From positions 61,887 through 125,886 of the forward strand of contig CAJTCY010000015.1 in NCBI GenBank assembly GCA_910575075.1: DNA of 64,000 bases. The letters are read 5' to 3'. This DNA comes from Lachnospiraceae bacterium. Its GTDB lineage: Bacteria; Bacillota; Clostridia; Lachnospirales; Lachnospiraceae. Every line of letters starts with the position of its first letter. The first letter of the stretch is position 1. Below, in pieces: positions 36,164-45,696 of the stretch. The notes under the pieces were generated by a model, which did not search any database, was not told the origin of the DNA, and saw only the letters and a program-made list of their open reading frames with translations. The position numbers and the translations under genes were made by a program.

Positions 36164-36953
36164 TTAATTTTTCTCCTTTAATATAAAAATGCATAAGAAA
36201 TTTAGCCAGCCAGACCGGCCAAAATTTCAAGAACATGGCATAATCCTCTTTCGCACGAATATTTCCCTCTTTGATGGTGTTTGTAGTTTCAGAACCTTCA
36301 TGTACCCGATGACAGGTCAGCGGCCGATAAGAATACACAAACGCTCCCTTCTCACGGGAAAGTTTTTCCCACTCTTCCCAATCCAGATTACTGCGAAACT
36401 GAGATTCAAATACTGTGCCAGGGAGATTCTCCTTTACATATGCAACCGACCAGCATGCCACAGGGTTGCCAAAAGCAAGCACACATCTTTTAAAAAAGGA
36501 GATTCCCTGAAATTTTCTAATTCTAAGAGGCAGAAGCATCAATCGTTTTACCTTGAGCATTGTGCTGTTCTTTACTACCTCCGCATTCCGAAGTTCATAA
36601 TAGTCTGCAAAATAAATCAGAGGATGCCTGGCGCTGTTAAGCTTGTGCAGCATATCAGATACATAATCCGGCAGATACCTGTCATCCTGATGCGCCAGTG
36701 TCACCAGCTTTGTCTTACTGTGATGATAGGCAAAATTCCAATCGCCTGCGATTCCAGCAGGTCCGTGGTTCACAAACAACGGTATCTGATACTCTTCGGC
36801 AATGTTCCTGATATATTCATTATCTGTGGCTGTAGTCATTATAATATTCGTAGATACTGTCTGATTTTTCAACGACTCAATACACTCACGCAAATATGGG
36901 CTCTCTTTATACGCACATACTGCAAATGTATGATCCTTGGCCTTAAATTCCAT
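36144..36953 (-). CDS. GT2 family glycosyltransferase
   Basis: 269 residues. TFAVCAYKESPYLRECIESL starts the GT-A fold; LVTLAHQDDRYLPDYV carries the metal-binding acidic pair (QDD), in the style of rhamnosyl- and other GT2 enzymes with QDD instead of DxD. It lies 9 bases after rfbB and overlaps the next gene by 20 bases, so it is within the same operon. Donor unknown. A 477-codon open frame lies antisense to this gene and rfbB but shows no family features. Confidence 0.85.
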   Translation of the reverse strand: MEFKAKDHTFAVCAYKESPYLRECIESLKNQTVSTNIIMTTATDNEYIRNIAEEYQIPLFVNHGPAGIAGDWNFAYHHSKTKLVTLAHQDDRYLPDYVSDMLHKLNSARHPLIYFADYYELRNAEVVKNSTMLKVKRLMLLPLRIRKFQGISFFKRCVLAFGNPVACWSVAYVKENLPGTVFESQFRSNLDWEEWEKLSREKGAFVYSYRPLTCHRVHEGSETTNTIKEGNIRAKEDYAMFLKFWPVWLAKFLMHFYIKGEKLNEVDQK

Positions 36954-36962
36954 ATTTTCTTC

Positions 36963-38045
36963 CTATTTATCCCGATACATATCTTCGTAGTATTTCTGGT
37001 AATCACCGCTGGTTACGTTCTTCATCCACTCTTCATGTTCAAAAAACCAGGCAATGGTCTTGCGGATTCCTTCCTTGAACATCGTTTCTGGTTCCCAGCC
37101 AATTTCAGCCTTGATCTTATCCGGCGCAATGGCATATCTCCTGTCATGTCCTTTGCGGTCTTCCACATACGTAATCAGGTCTTTGCTTACAAGCTCTCTT
37201 CTGGGATCATCCTCCGGCAGCATCTCCTGCAGTGTCTCAAGAATAATATGGATGATTTCAATATTCTGCTTCTCATTGTGTCCGCCGATATTATAAGTTT
37301 CACCCAGCTTTCCCTGTTCCTGTATCATATCTATGCCCTTGGCGTGGTCATCCACATACAGCCAGTCCCGTACATTTTTTCCGTCGCCATATACCGGGAG
37401 TTTCTTGCCCTGCAGCGCATTGTTGATAATCAGCGGAATCAATTTCTCAGGGAACTGATACGGCCCATAGTTATTAGAGCAGTTGGTGATATTTGCCGGA
37501 AAGTGATAGGTATCAATATATGCCTTTACCAGAAAATCAGAGCTCGCCTTGCTTGCAGAATACGGGCTGTGGGGATCATAGGGAGTCGTCTCATAAAAAT
37601 ATCCCCCTTCTTCTTCCAGTGAACCATACACTTCATCCGTAGAAACATGAAGAAATTTCTTGCCCTCTTTGTAAGATCCATCTTCCTGTTCCCAGGCTGC
37701 TTTCGCACAGTTCAGCATCACTGCCGTTCCCAGAACATTGGTCTGTACAAACACTTCCGGACTCTTAATGCTTCTGTCTACATGGCTCTCTGCCGCAAAA
37801 TGCACCACACGGTCAATATTATTCTCTGCAAAAATCCTGGCAATTGCTTCCTTGTCACAGATATCCGCCTTTATAAAAGTATAATTATCTCTGTTCTCTA
37901 CCTCTTTCAGATTCTCCAGATTCCCTGCATACGTAAGCTTGTCCACATTGATAATGCGAATCTGGTCATCATATTTGCGAAACATATAATGAATATAATT
38001 GGAACCAATAAATCCTGCTCCTCCAGTCACCAGATAAGTTCTCAT
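36963..38045 (-). CDS. rfbB: dTDP-glucose 4,6-dehydratase
   Basis: Start at the ATG at 38045 (MRTYLVTGGAGFIGSNYIHYM), preceded by GGAG; a 19-codon longer frame lacks a ribosome site and has a cysteine-rich, uncharacteristic leader. About 360 residues, as usual. TGGAGFIGSN is the NAD-binding motif; HFAAESHVDRSI, VSTDEVYGSL and the YSASKASSD tyrosine/lysine pair are the SDR/RmlB signature. It converts dTDP-glucose to dTDP-4-keto-6-deoxyglucose. It follows rfbD in the same direction. Confidence 0.97.
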   Translation of the reverse strand: MRTYLVTGGAGFIGSNYIHYMFRKYDDQIRIINVDKLTYAGNLENLKEVENRDNYTFIKADICDKEAIARIFAENNIDRVVHFAAESHVDRSIKSPEVFVQTNVLGTAVMLNCAKAAWEQEDGSYKEGKKFLHVSTDEVYGSLEEEGGYFYETTPYDPHSPYSASKASSDFLVKAYIDTYHFPANITNCSNNYGPYQFPEKLIPLIINNALQGKKLPVYGDGKNVRDWLYVDDHAKGIDMIQEQGKLGETYNIGGHNEKQNIEIIHIILETLQEMLPEDDPRRELVSKDLITYVEDRKGHDRRYAIAPDKIKAEIGWEPETMFKEGIRKTIAWFFEHEEWMKNVTSGDYQKYYEDMYRDK

Positions 38046-38088
38046 AGTATTTTCTCCTTTTCTCAGACAATTCTTTCTTAAAATACAT

Positions 38089-38958
38089 CTACAAATTCTC
38101 AATATATACCTTTAAGGCAGCTTTCCAATCTGCCATCTGGAAATCACTGGTCAGCCTCAGCATATAATTATCCAAAATGGAATACGCCGGACGGGGCGCC
38201 TGATTGGGATTCATCTTACAGTATTCTTCCGTAGTTACCCGCTCTACCACTGTATTCTTTCCCGCAAGACGGAACGTCTCTTCTGCAAGATCTGCCCAAC
38301 TGCAGCTTCCCTCACAAGTTGCATGGAATAAGCCATAATTTTCTGTAGGTTCCAGGAAATGAATCATCTTTGCCAGTTCTGCCGCACTGGTAGGACTTCC
38401 CAACTGGTCATTTACAACTGTAACTTTGTCGTGGTTTTCTGCCAGCCGCAGCATGGTTTTTACAAAGTTCTTACCATCTCCATACAGCCATGCTGTACGC
38501 AGAATAAAATATTTTCCGGCAAAACTTTTTACAAAATTCTCTCCCTCCAGCTTTGTCTTGCCATATGCACTGTTAGGACCCGGCTCGTCAAATTCTGTAT
38601 AAGGCCTGGTTCCATTTCCGTCAAACACATAATCTGTCGATACATGAATCAGCTTTGCGTCTGTTTCTGACGCCGCAATGCTTAAATTTCTGGCTCCGAT
38701 AGCATTGATCTTATAAGCACTGTCCCACTGCTGTTCACAGAGATCCACTGCCGTGTGCGCCGCACAGTTAATAATGACATCCGGCCTGGTCTTACGCACC
38801 AGGGCAAGTACTTTCCCGACATCAGTAATATCCAGCGCTGTCACACCTTCACCTGACTGCACATCTGTATTGATAAATTCCACTTCTTCTGTACTGTATT
38901 CCTGATTGACTGCCCTTCCAAGCTGACCATTGCAGCCTGTCACCAATATTTTTTTCAT
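38089..38958 (-). CDS. rfbD: dTDP-4-dehydrorhamnose reductase
   Basis: 289 residues, standard length. KILVTGCNGQLGRAV at the N-terminus is the NADPH-binding motif; HVSTDYVFDGNG and AYGKTKLEGE carry the catalytic Tyr/Lys; ILRTAWLYG is also conserved. It performs the last step to dTDP-L-rhamnose. AGGAGG upstream. With rfbB it forms a pair separated by about 14 kb from rfbA and rfbC. Confidence 0.97.
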   Translation of the reverse strand: MKKILVTGCNGQLGRAVNQEYSTEEVEFINTDVQSGEGVTALDITDVGKVLALVRKTRPDVIINCAAHTAVDLCEQQWDSAYKINAIGARNLSIAASETDAKLIHVSTDYVFDGNGTRPYTEFDEPGPNSAYGKTKLEGENFVKSFAGKYFILRTAWLYGDGKNFVKTMLRLAENHDKVTVVNDQLGSPTSAAELAKMIHFLEPTENYGLFHATCEGSCSWADLAEETFRLAGKNTVVERVTTEEYCKMNPNQAPRPAYSILDNYMLRLTSDFQMADWKAALKVYIENL

Positions 38959-38985
38959 TTAAGTTCCTCCTGTTAATTGATGCGC

Positions 38986-39879
38986 CTACAACATCCGATG
39001 AAACAAAAACAGCATCCGCATAATAATTTCATCCAGCAAACTCTGGCGGTACATATCACGATTCCAAAGAATCTTTATTGTTCCTGGAAAATGCTCCGCT
39101 CCCAGGACATTCTGCACCAACGCATCTTTATCTTTATTTCCCTGATAAAGTTTTGCAAAATCTGTAAGCTGTCCTTTTAATTTTCCCCGATTATTTCTAA
39201 GATATGCTGCCTTTGACTGTACTTCTCCCCAAAATCCTGGCTTGGCGCCTACCACATTTTCCTGATGCTGCCTGTAATAGATGTATGCCTGTTCATCATA
39301 TATCACTTTTCCTACGTAAGAGGCCGCCAGATAAGTCCACCAGTCATGAAGAATGGCATGCTCCGGCACCTTTTCTTTCAATATCTCTGCAAGCTCTTGG
39401 TTCATCACTGCCGTACATCCTGTACAGATACATTCAACCACTGCATTTCCAAATCCCGGTCTTCGTTTTCTGATGTCCTGTTTCTTCATGGGATTTCCCG
39501 TACTGTCCACCAAAATCTTATTACTGCAATACAGAGCAGGACCTTTTTCCTGCTCCAATTTTACAACCGCTGCTTCTATTTTTTTCTCCAGCCAGATATC
39601 ATCCTGATCGCAAAACGCAACATAATCAGCGTCACTTTTTTTCAGCAGTTCAAAAAAGCTTCCTGCCACTCCCAGATTCGATTCCAGATACACCTGAATA
39701 TTTTCATATTTATCACTGTATTCGTTAAGAATCTCTCTAGTTCCGTCTTTCGAGCCGTCATCCCGTATCAGAATTTCCACATTCTTCCAGCTCTGCCTCA
39801 AAAGGCTCTCAATCTGCTCTCTCAGAAACCGTTCCCCATTATATGTTGACATGAGAATCTGAACTTTCATTTTATCCAT
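38986..39879 (-). CDS. GT2 family glycosyltransferase (rhamnosyltransferase-like)
   Basis: 297 residues. VQILMSTYNGERFLREQIESLLRQ, IRDDGSKDGT and AFCDQDDIWLEKKI. It is a paralogue of the plus-strand gene at 28872. It directly precedes rfbD and rfbB in transcription, supporting use of dTDP-rhamnose, although that is inference. The start is 9 bases after the HPr stop; GGGAG lies within the end of the HPr gene, so the sugar genes appear joined to the HPr-glmM-cda block without an obvious terminator. Confidence 0.88.
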   Translation of the reverse strand: MDKMKVQILMSTYNGERFLREQIESLLRQSWKNVEILIRDDGSKDGTREILNEYSDKYENIQVYLESNLGVAGSFFELLKKSDADYVAFCDQDDIWLEKKIEAAVVKLEQEKGPALYCSNKILVDSTGNPMKKQDIRKRRPGFGNAVVECICTGCTAVMNQELAEILKEKVPEHAILHDWWTYLAASYVGKVIYDEQAYIYYRQHQENVVGAKPGFWGEVQSKAAYLRNNRGKLKGQLTDFAKLYQGNKDKDALVQNVLGAEHFPGTIKILWNRDMYRQSLLDEIIMRMLFLFHRML

Positions 39880-39888
39880 AGATTACTG

Positions 39889-40152
39889 CTATTCTCCCAA
39901 GCCGCTTTCTACTGCTGATACCACCGCCTGCAATGCTTCCTGTTCATCATCGCCTTCACACACAAATTCAATAGAATCTCCAGACTTGATACAGGCTCCC
40001 AAAACACTCAAAACACTTTTGGCATTAGCTGTTCCGCCTTTAAAATTAAAAGTAATCAGCGCTTTATATTTCACTGCTTCTTTACATAAAATTCCTGCCG
40101 GGCGCAAATGCAGCCCGGTAGGGTTCTTTATTGTTACTTTCTGACTAACCAT
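39889..40152 (-). CDS. HPr family phosphocarrier protein
   Basis: 87 residues, typical HPr size. NPTGLHLRPAGIL holds the active-site histidine (near residue 15), phosphorylated by PTS enzyme I, and ANAKSVLSVLG holds a serine at the position of the regulatory Ser46 used by HPr kinase. Having the histidine rules out a Crh-type protein. It could be the general HPr or a paralogue; no ptsI is present in the window. It lies between glmM and the glycan genes, an unusual spot that may tie sugar-uptake status to wall-precursor supply. GGAGGAG precedes the ATG. Confidence 0.92.
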   Translation of the reverse strand: MVSQKVTIKNPTGLHLRPAGILCKEAVKYKALITFNFKGGTANAKSVLSVLGACIKSGDSIEFVCEGDDEQEALQAVVSAVESGLGE

Positions 40153-40183
40153 AAGATCTCCTCCAATACATCTATTGATTCAA

Positions 40184-41533
40184 TTACAGCATATTCCTGC
40201 GAATCAAATCAGCAAGTTCTTTTGCCTCACTGTTAATCTCTTCCTGATTTTTGCCCTCAATCATCACTCTCACCAATGGCTCTGTGCCAGACGGACGGAT
40301 CAAAACTCTGCCTTCTCCTGCAAATTTCTTCTCCAGTTCCTGCACTGCCTGAGCAATTTCAGGATATTCCATAAAATGTTCTTTTTTATGATTCGGCACT
40401 TTGGCATTTACCAAAGCCTGAGGCAGTACTTCCATAATTTGGGCAAGCTCTGACAAAGGCTTTCCTGTGTGAACCATCACTTCTAACAAATGAAGCGCGC
40501 TGAGCAAACCATCTCCTGTGGTATTCTCATCCAGAAAAATGATATGTCCAGACTGCTCGCCTCCTATATTATATCCATTTTCTCTCATATTCTCCAACAC
40601 ATAACGGTCTCCCACTTTGGTCTGCTCGATATGAATCCCGTATTTTTCTCCCATTAGAGTAAACCCAAGATTACTCATAACCGTTCCGACAATGGTGTCT
40701 TTCTTCAGCCTGCCATGCTGTTTCATATCATTTCCGATAATTGCCATGACCTGGTCACCATCTACGATATTTCCTTTTTCATCCACCGCAAGCATACGGT
40801 CTGCATCTCCGTCAAAAGCGAGACCCACGTCCGCTTTCTCATAAACCACCCGGGCACGAAGTTCATCCATATGCGTGGAACCGCAATTGGCGTTGATATT
40901 TGTTCCATCAGGGCTTATATGAAGCGCTACGAGATTGGCTCCCAGCCCTTTTAAAGTCTCTACTGCTGTATAATGGGAAGCCCCCTCTGCACAGTCTACT
41001 ACGATTTTCATTCCCTTAAGATCCACTGGTACTGTTTTCTTCATAAAAAAGACGTATTCTTCCCGTGCGTCAAAGCGGTAACTGATATTTCCAATCCCGG
41101 ACCCTATCGGCATGGGAACATCCTTCATTCCATTGTTAATCAGCCGTTCAATCTCATCTTCAAGCTCGTCAGAAAGTTTATACCCTTCGCCGTTAAAAAA
41201 CTTAATGCCATTAAATTCCATGGGGTTATGTGAAGCTGAAATCACCACGCCTGCGTCCACCTTATGCTTCTTCGTGAGATAGGCAACTGCCGGCGTAGGC
41301 ATAACCCCCATGTAGACTGCATTTGCTCCAACAGAGCAAATACCCGCCATCAATGCATTTGCCAGCATTCCTCCAGATATTCTGGTGTCGCAGCCCACAA
41401 TAATCGTGGGCTGATGCGCTTTTTCTCTGGTCAGTACATATGCTCCTGCCTGCCCCAGCTTCATTGCCAATTCAATAGTCAGTTCCGTACCCGCTACTCC
41501 TCTTACTCCGTCTGTTCCAAACATTCTTGCCAT
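40184..41533 (-). CDS. glmM: Phosphoglucosamine mutase
   Basis: 449 residues. MARMFGTDGVRGVAGTEL start, active-site phosphoserine loop ISASHNPMEFNGIKFF (Ser near residue 100), metal-binding DGDADRML and the C-terminal phosphate-binding RPSGTEPLVRVM. It interconverts glucosamine-6-phosphate and glucosamine-1-phosphate for UDP-GlcNAc, hence peptidoglycan and glycan supply. It follows cdaR and cdaA, the conserved Firmicutes cdaA-cdaR-glmM order, in which GlmM can bind and restrain CdaA. Confidence 0.97.
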   Translation of the reverse strand: MARMFGTDGVRGVAGTELTIELAMKLGQAGAYVLTREKAHQPTIIVGCDTRISGGMLANALMAGICSVGANAVYMGVMPTPAVAYLTKKHKVDAGVVISASHNPMEFNGIKFFNGEGYKLSDELEDEIERLINNGMKDVPMPIGSGIGNISYRFDAREEYVFFMKKTVPVDLKGMKIVVDCAEGASHYTAVETLKGLGANLVALHISPDGTNINANCGSTHMDELRARVVYEKADVGLAFDGDADRMLAVDEKGNIVDGDQVMAIIGNDMKQHGRLKKDTIVGTVMSNLGFTLMGEKYGIHIEQTKVGDRYVLENMRENGYNIGGEQSGHIIFLDENTTGDGLLSALHLLEVMVHTGKPLSELAQIMEVLPQALVNAKVPNHKKEHFMEYPEIAQAVQELEKKFAGEGRVLIRPSGTEPLVRVMIEGKNQEEINSEAKELADLIRRNML

Positions 41534-41569
41534 AATTTTTACCTCTGATTTTTATTTTTATTCTCTATT

Positions 41570-42958
41570 CTAATTTTCGTCAGATTCATCCTCTTCCCCG
41601 GAATTATCATCTCTGTCTGCCGGACGCTCTGGCGAATTTTCTTCTGAACTCTCTCCCAGCCCGGAATTTGAATTATTTCCGGGATTTTCTGCCGCAGCAT
41701 TCTTATCTATAATTTTAAACTGTATATTCACCTGGCTCACCAGTTCAAATTTTTCCCCTGGCAGATTAATGGTAAGCTGTCTGGTATATGTGCCTGGCTG
41801 CAGATCTGTTACGTCCAGAATGGCTTCTATATTTTCCAGTTTTAATGTATCCAGATCTTCTTCCAACGCCCGGACATTGACAGGCAATGTCTCTGTACTG
41901 AACTTTAGTTCAAAATCGCTGGGCAATCCGGTAATTTTAGTATCTTTCACAGGAAAATCAAAATTCTTGGTCATCTTACGTTCAATCAGCGCTTTCACAG
42001 CAATTTGATTTGCACTTTCATCCACCAGTGAAATTCCCAGCTCCTGCAGGTAAGGCATAATCTCTATCGAGATCTCTACATCACTGCTGGCCCCGTCAAT
42101 ATTAATCATTTCTGCCGGTATGTTAATGGCACTGATTCCATTCAGTACTGCCGCCTCTCCTTTCACGAGCACTGAATCGGGAGCATATTCCACACCCCGG
42201 TATTCATAACCGGCTGCCGGAGTTCCGCTGACCTGACAGCGGACCGGTATTTTCTTAGTACTGAGAATCTTTGCCCGTATAGTCACCACTGACTGATTCA
42301 TTTCCAGCAGTTCAGAAGTAATTACCATTCCATTTTCATCATACAGCAGCGGCATAACATTATCTGACACATCACTGGAAATACCATCTACATTGATACT
42401 TGCCGCAACTCTGTTTATTCTGGAGACAACAGACGCCGGACCTGAAATCTTAAGCAGATTCGGAGTCACTTCCGCGTTACCGATAGCGCTTCCTTCAGCA
42501 GGCGTGCCTGTAGTCTCTGGAGAAATAATAAATTTCTTCTCCATACGTTCTTCCAGCGTTATCTGCATATTCACCGTTTTTCGTATGATGTCAATTCGCC
42601 TCTCGTTCTTCTTGGCGCTGACTTCAATAGGTACCAGCTTTGCGTCTCCATCCTGGCTTAAGTCTACCTGGCTTAAATCAGCAGTCACACTAAAGTCACT
42701 GGAAGACATATTTTCCACATAACTTCTTGGACCTGTGATATAAAATAATGCAATATCTGAATCTTCTACAATATTCGGAACCTTACCCATCTTCGTGATT
42801 ACATCCTTATTCAGGATTTCCACCGGCACGGAAAAAGATTTTGTGGCTTCCGGATCTGCCACATTGACCACCATCAGCCAAAGCACTACCGAAAACAGAA
42901 GAGATAACACCTTTAATCCCGGATTATTTGCCAGATGTTTCATCATTTTTCGGAACAT
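41570..42958 (-). CDS. cdaR: YbbR-domain protein, regulator of CdaA
   Basis: Start at the ATG at 42958 (MFRKMMKHLANNPGLKVLSLLFSVVLWLMVVN), with GGAGG 7 bases upstream; about 462 residues. One N-terminal membrane helix, then about four YbbR repeats facing outward (for example VLVKGEAAVLNGISAINIPAEMI), and a strongly acidic, low-complexity tail rich in Asn, Ser, Glu and Asp. CdaR binds and modulates the membrane diadenylate cyclase. The start lies 35 bases inside the end of cdaA, pointing to translational coupling. Confidence 0.93.
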   Translation of the reverse strand: MFRKMMKHLANNPGLKVLSLLFSVVLWLMVVNVADPEATKSFSVPVEILNKDVITKMGKVPNIVEDSDIALFYITGPRSYVENMSSSDFSVTADLSQVDLSQDGDAKLVPIEVSAKKNERRIDIIRKTVNMQITLEERMEKKFIISPETTGTPAEGSAIGNAEVTPNLLKISGPASVVSRINRVAASINVDGISSDVSDNVMPLLYDENGMVITSELLEMNQSVVTIRAKILSTKKIPVRCQVSGTPAAGYEYRGVEYAPDSVLVKGEAAVLNGISAINIPAEMINIDGASSDVEISIEIMPYLQELGISLVDESANQIAVKALIERKMTKNFDFPVKDTKITGLPSDFELKFSTETLPVNVRALEEDLDTLKLENIEAILDVTDLQPGTYTRQLTINLPGEKFELVSQVNIQFKIIDKNAAAENPGNNSNSGLGESSEENSPERPADRDDNSGEEDESDEN

Positions 42959-43829
42959 TACGCATCCTCCTTTTCCATATTCGGAATCTTGCCACATCCA
43001 TAGCGCCTTTTCGGATAAAATTCAGCTTTCCCTTCAGATACTCTGCATCCACATTCCGGTATAATTCTCCGCCAATCGCGATGGATACATTTCCGGTTTC
43101 CTCTGATACCACAATCGTCAGTGCATCACAGACCTCACTGATGCCTACCGCCGCCCGGTGCCGTGTTCCAAGCTCCTTGCTCAGTTCCATATTATCTGAC
43201 AACGGCAGATAGCATGTTGCTGACACCACTCTGTTTCCCCGTACAATAACAGCACCATCATGCAATGGTGTGTTATGTTCAAATATATTGATCAGAAGCT
43301 GGCTGGATATCAATGAATCCAGCGCGATTCCTGTTCTCTCATATTCTCCAAGCACAACATCCTGTTCTACAACAATCAATGCGCCCGTCTTCACTTTTGC
43401 CATCTCATAGGTCGCTTTTACCAGCTCGTTGGTAACCCGTTCACTGAATCTCTCCTGGTTCTTCTGAGAATCAAAGGAAAACAAGGACGTAAGGAAATTT
43501 TTCTGTCCAAGCTGCTCCAATGCACGGCGTAATTCCGGCTGAAAGACAATTATAATGGCGATTACTGCCACGTTAATCGTCTTTCCTGCAATCCACAGAA
43601 TGGTATTCATCTGGAACATTGCCGCTAACATTACAAAAATCAGCACCACAATGATTCCTTTTAGCAGGTTCCAAGCCCTTGTTTTCTTAACCCATACCAG
43701 AATATTATAGATCAGAAATGAAATAATAATAATTTCCGCAATATCAATTTTAGTTATCAGAGGTCTATTTATCCAAAACAGATACTTAGACGCAAAAGAA
43801 TTTACAATTGCGAACAATTCTTGCAGCAT
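42924..43829 (-). CDS. cdaA: Membrane diadenylate cyclase
   Basis: 301 residues: three N-terminal membrane helices (to about 100), then a DAC domain with the two invariant motifs, HDGAVIVRGN near residue 192 and GTRHRAAVGISE near 225. It makes cyclic di-AMP from two ATP, which controls potassium and osmolyte balance and wall integrity in Firmicutes. It starts the cdaA-cdaR-glmM set. AAAGGAAT upstream of the ATG. Confidence 0.97.
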   Translation of the reverse strand: MLQELFAIVNSFASKYLFWINRPLITKIDIAEIIIISFLIYNILVWVKKTRAWNLLKGIIVVLIFVMLAAMFQMNTILWIAGKTINVAVIAIIIVFQPELRRALEQLGQKNFLTSLFSFDSQKNQERFSERVTNELVKATYEMAKVKTGALIVVEQDVVLGEYERTGIALDSLISSQLLINIFEHNTPLHDGAVIVRGNRVVSATCYLPLSDNMELSKELGTRHRAAVGISEVCDALTIVVSEETGNVSIAIGGELYRNVDAEYLKGKLNFIRKGAMDVARFRIWKRRMRNVPKNDETSGK

Positions 43830-43851
43830 AATTTCATTCCTTTCTTCTTAC

Positions 43852-44844
43852 TTAATCCAGCAAATCCTGGTCAATATCCAATTCTTCTGCCAGTTTTCTG
43901 CGATTCACGGTAGTTTTCTTCCTGGGAGTTATCTGTTTCACCCGTTTATCTTTTCTGGCTACGTATACTTTTGGAATCGCCTTTACAAAATAATAATATT
44001 CATCATCTTCAAATTGTACCCGTTCCACTCTGGAATAATCCAGATTATAGAAAAAGAATTCCAGAATCAGGGAAATAACAACCGATATCAGCGAACCTGC
44101 AATCACCCATGGAATATTTTCCGGCATCCCAAGCAGGACATACCCAGTCAGTAAAATAATAATCTGTACCAGGTTTCCCATAAACAGCCCGATTCTCCAG
44201 GCATAGTTCACTGACTGTCTGCGTATGAGATAGACTACCAGAGCAGTAATAAGAAACGCAGTGATCAAAAGATACATCTCTTTATTCTCTGTAAGCACCT
44301 TCAAGGCGGCTGTGAATTTTGCCATACCCTCCGCTTCCTCCACAGATGTAAAATTCACGATATTGAGTTTAACGCCCTTTAGATAGAAATATGATACCGC
44401 TCCACATGCTGCTGCAAGATAAGAAATAGGTTCCCGCATCAGTCCGGAAGCCACCGGTATCACCTGTGGTACGTTGAAAAAACAAAGAATTGGCGTCAGT
44501 ATCACAAGATACCCATTTTTTGACGCAAATTTTCCATACAGGAAAAACAGTAACAAAAACAGACCGAGACCTATCCCGCAAGCTTCCAGCGAAAGAGCCG
44601 ATAAATGAAGTAAAATCAATATACAGGATAATAATACCATCACATTTACCGGCAAAAAAGTACATACGAGCGCTAAAAGCATCGCCACAGCAGGATGCGT
44701 CAGCTTTTTCATATATCCTATCTGGCTGTTTATCAGAAAGAATGCCGCCAGTCCCAGTACAAATTTTACACCTGCTATAAAATATATTTCATATTTTCCG
44801 ACAATTTCCCGCAGTCTCTCTCTTATTTCCAACAAACCCGTCAT
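43852..44844 (-). CDS. Conserved polytopic membrane protein, unknown function
   Basis: Start at the ATG at 44844, with GGAGGG 6 bases upstream and a four-base ATGA overlap with the preceding gene. About 330 residues: about nine membrane segments (to about 275), then a basic cytosolic tail (FVKAIPKVYVARKDKRVKQITPRKKTTVNRRKL). I recall similar proteins upstream of cdaA in Lachnospiraceae but no function. A role in envelope homeostasis is only suggested by position. The tail with KQITPRKK repeats could bind nucleic acid or lipid head groups. Confidence 0.7.
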   Translation of the reverse strand: MTGLLEIRERLREIVGKYEIYFIAGVKFVLGLAAFFLINSQIGYMKKLTHPAVAMLLALVCTFLPVNVMVLLSCILILLHLSALSLEACGIGLGLFLLLFFLYGKFASKNGYLVILTPILCFFNVPQVIPVASGLMREPISYLAAACGAVSYFYLKGVKLNIVNFTSVEEAEGMAKFTAALKVLTENKEMYLLITAFLITALVVYLIRRQSVNYAWRIGLFMGNLVQIIILLTGYVLLGMPENIPWVIAGSLISVVISLILEFFFYNLDYSRVERVQFEDDEYYYFVKAIPKVYVARKDKRVKQITPRKKTTVNRRKLAEELDIDQDLLD

Positions 44845-45260
44845 TTCCAACCCTCCGAAGACTGTGTTCTTTCTTCCTTCTCATGAAGTTTCTGAACTTT
44901 CTTCAAGGCAGAATAATACTTCTTTACACTGGCCGTCGCTTTGGTATAACGCCGATTATACACCAGAAATGCAATCACCTGATAGACAACTGTAAAAACA
45001 GCATACCAAATCAAAACAGAAGCGCCAAAAGATACCAGATCTCTGTTGCCTAAAATTTCTGCAATTTTCTCCATATTATACAGAACCCAGAATAAGCACA
45101 AAATACCAAAGGCTAACGTGGAAGTAATGAATGTCTTCAGCATTTCAAAACTCACATAGTCCCTTCGGTAATACTGCTTTACTGGCATATATTCTTTTCC
45201 TTCGCCCTCTTCGTAACAGACCATCTTTGTCATGAGTCGAATCCGTTCTTCGTTCAGCAT
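44841..45260 (-). CDS. Small two-helix membrane protein, unknown function
   Basis: 139 residues: soluble N-terminus (about 1-40), membrane helices at about 43-63 and 78-100, then a basic helical tail (TKATASVKKYYSALKKVQKLHEKEERTQ). AAGGTG lies upstream of the ATG. Its stop overlaps the next gene's start (ATGA), so the two are translated together and may form a complex. It follows yvyF-like after 22 bases. No recognised family. Confidence 0.7.
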   Translation of the reverse strand: MLNEERIRLMTKMVCYEEGEGKEYMPVKQYYRRDYVSFEMLKTFITSTLAFGILCLFWVLYNMEKIAEILGNRDLVSFGASVLIWYAVFTVVYQVIAFLVYNRRYTKATASVKKYYSALKKVQKLHEKEERTQSSEGWK

Positions 45261-45282
45261 AAGCTACACCTTTCGGAATTCC

Positions 45283-45693
45283 TTAATTATCCAAAAACCT
45301 CATCCTGTCCTTTCCATGGCTGTCCTTAGGTTTTTTCGTCAAAGTTCCAGAAGACCGCTTAATAGCGCCAGACAGATCATTATGAAGGCTCGTTTTGCAT
45401 TTCTCACAAAATCTCCCAGTCAAAATTTTTGCCCCGCAGTTTTCACACTCCAAGGTAATCTGTGATTCTTCTGTAAAAGAAAGACGCTCTTCCCGAACCC
45501 ATTGTTTAATTTGCTTTACTGAAACATCATTCTCTTCAGATACTACGCTTAACGGCGCATTCGGGTTCTGTCTCAAAAATTCTTTGACAGCCTGGAATTT
45601 ATCTTCCAGTTTGGCAACACAGCCAGCACACAATGGCATTCCGCCATTATAGTTAAAAAGTCTTCCACAGCCTTTGCAATTTCTAACTTCCAT
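45283..45693 (-). CDS. YvyF-like flagellar operon protein
   Basis: 136 residues. Two zinc-finger-like parts: CKGCGRLF...PLCAGC at the start and CENCGAKI...FCEKCKTS near 85-105, with a central helix-turn-helix-like segment (PLSVVSEENDVSVKQIKQWVREERLSF). This matches the TIGR03826/YvyF family, found in B. subtilis between comFC and flgM. Here too it directly follows comF (3 bases, AGGAGG inside the comF end). Its role may be in regulating late flagellar expression; no flgM follows. Confidence 0.85.
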   Translation of the reverse strand: MEVRNCKGCGRLFNYNGGMPLCAGCVAKLEDKFQAVKEFLRQNPNAPLSVVSEENDVSVKQIKQWVREERLSFTEESQITLECENCGAKILTGRFCEKCKTSLHNDLSGAIKRSSGTLTKKPKDSHGKDRMRFLDN

Positions 45694-45696
45694 ATA

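Noticed and set aside
36189..37622. A 477-codon plus-strand open frame
   Set aside because: It is fully antisense to rfbB and a GT2 gene, both with clear motifs; its translation is cysteine- and hydrophobic-rich without domains or a ribosome site.
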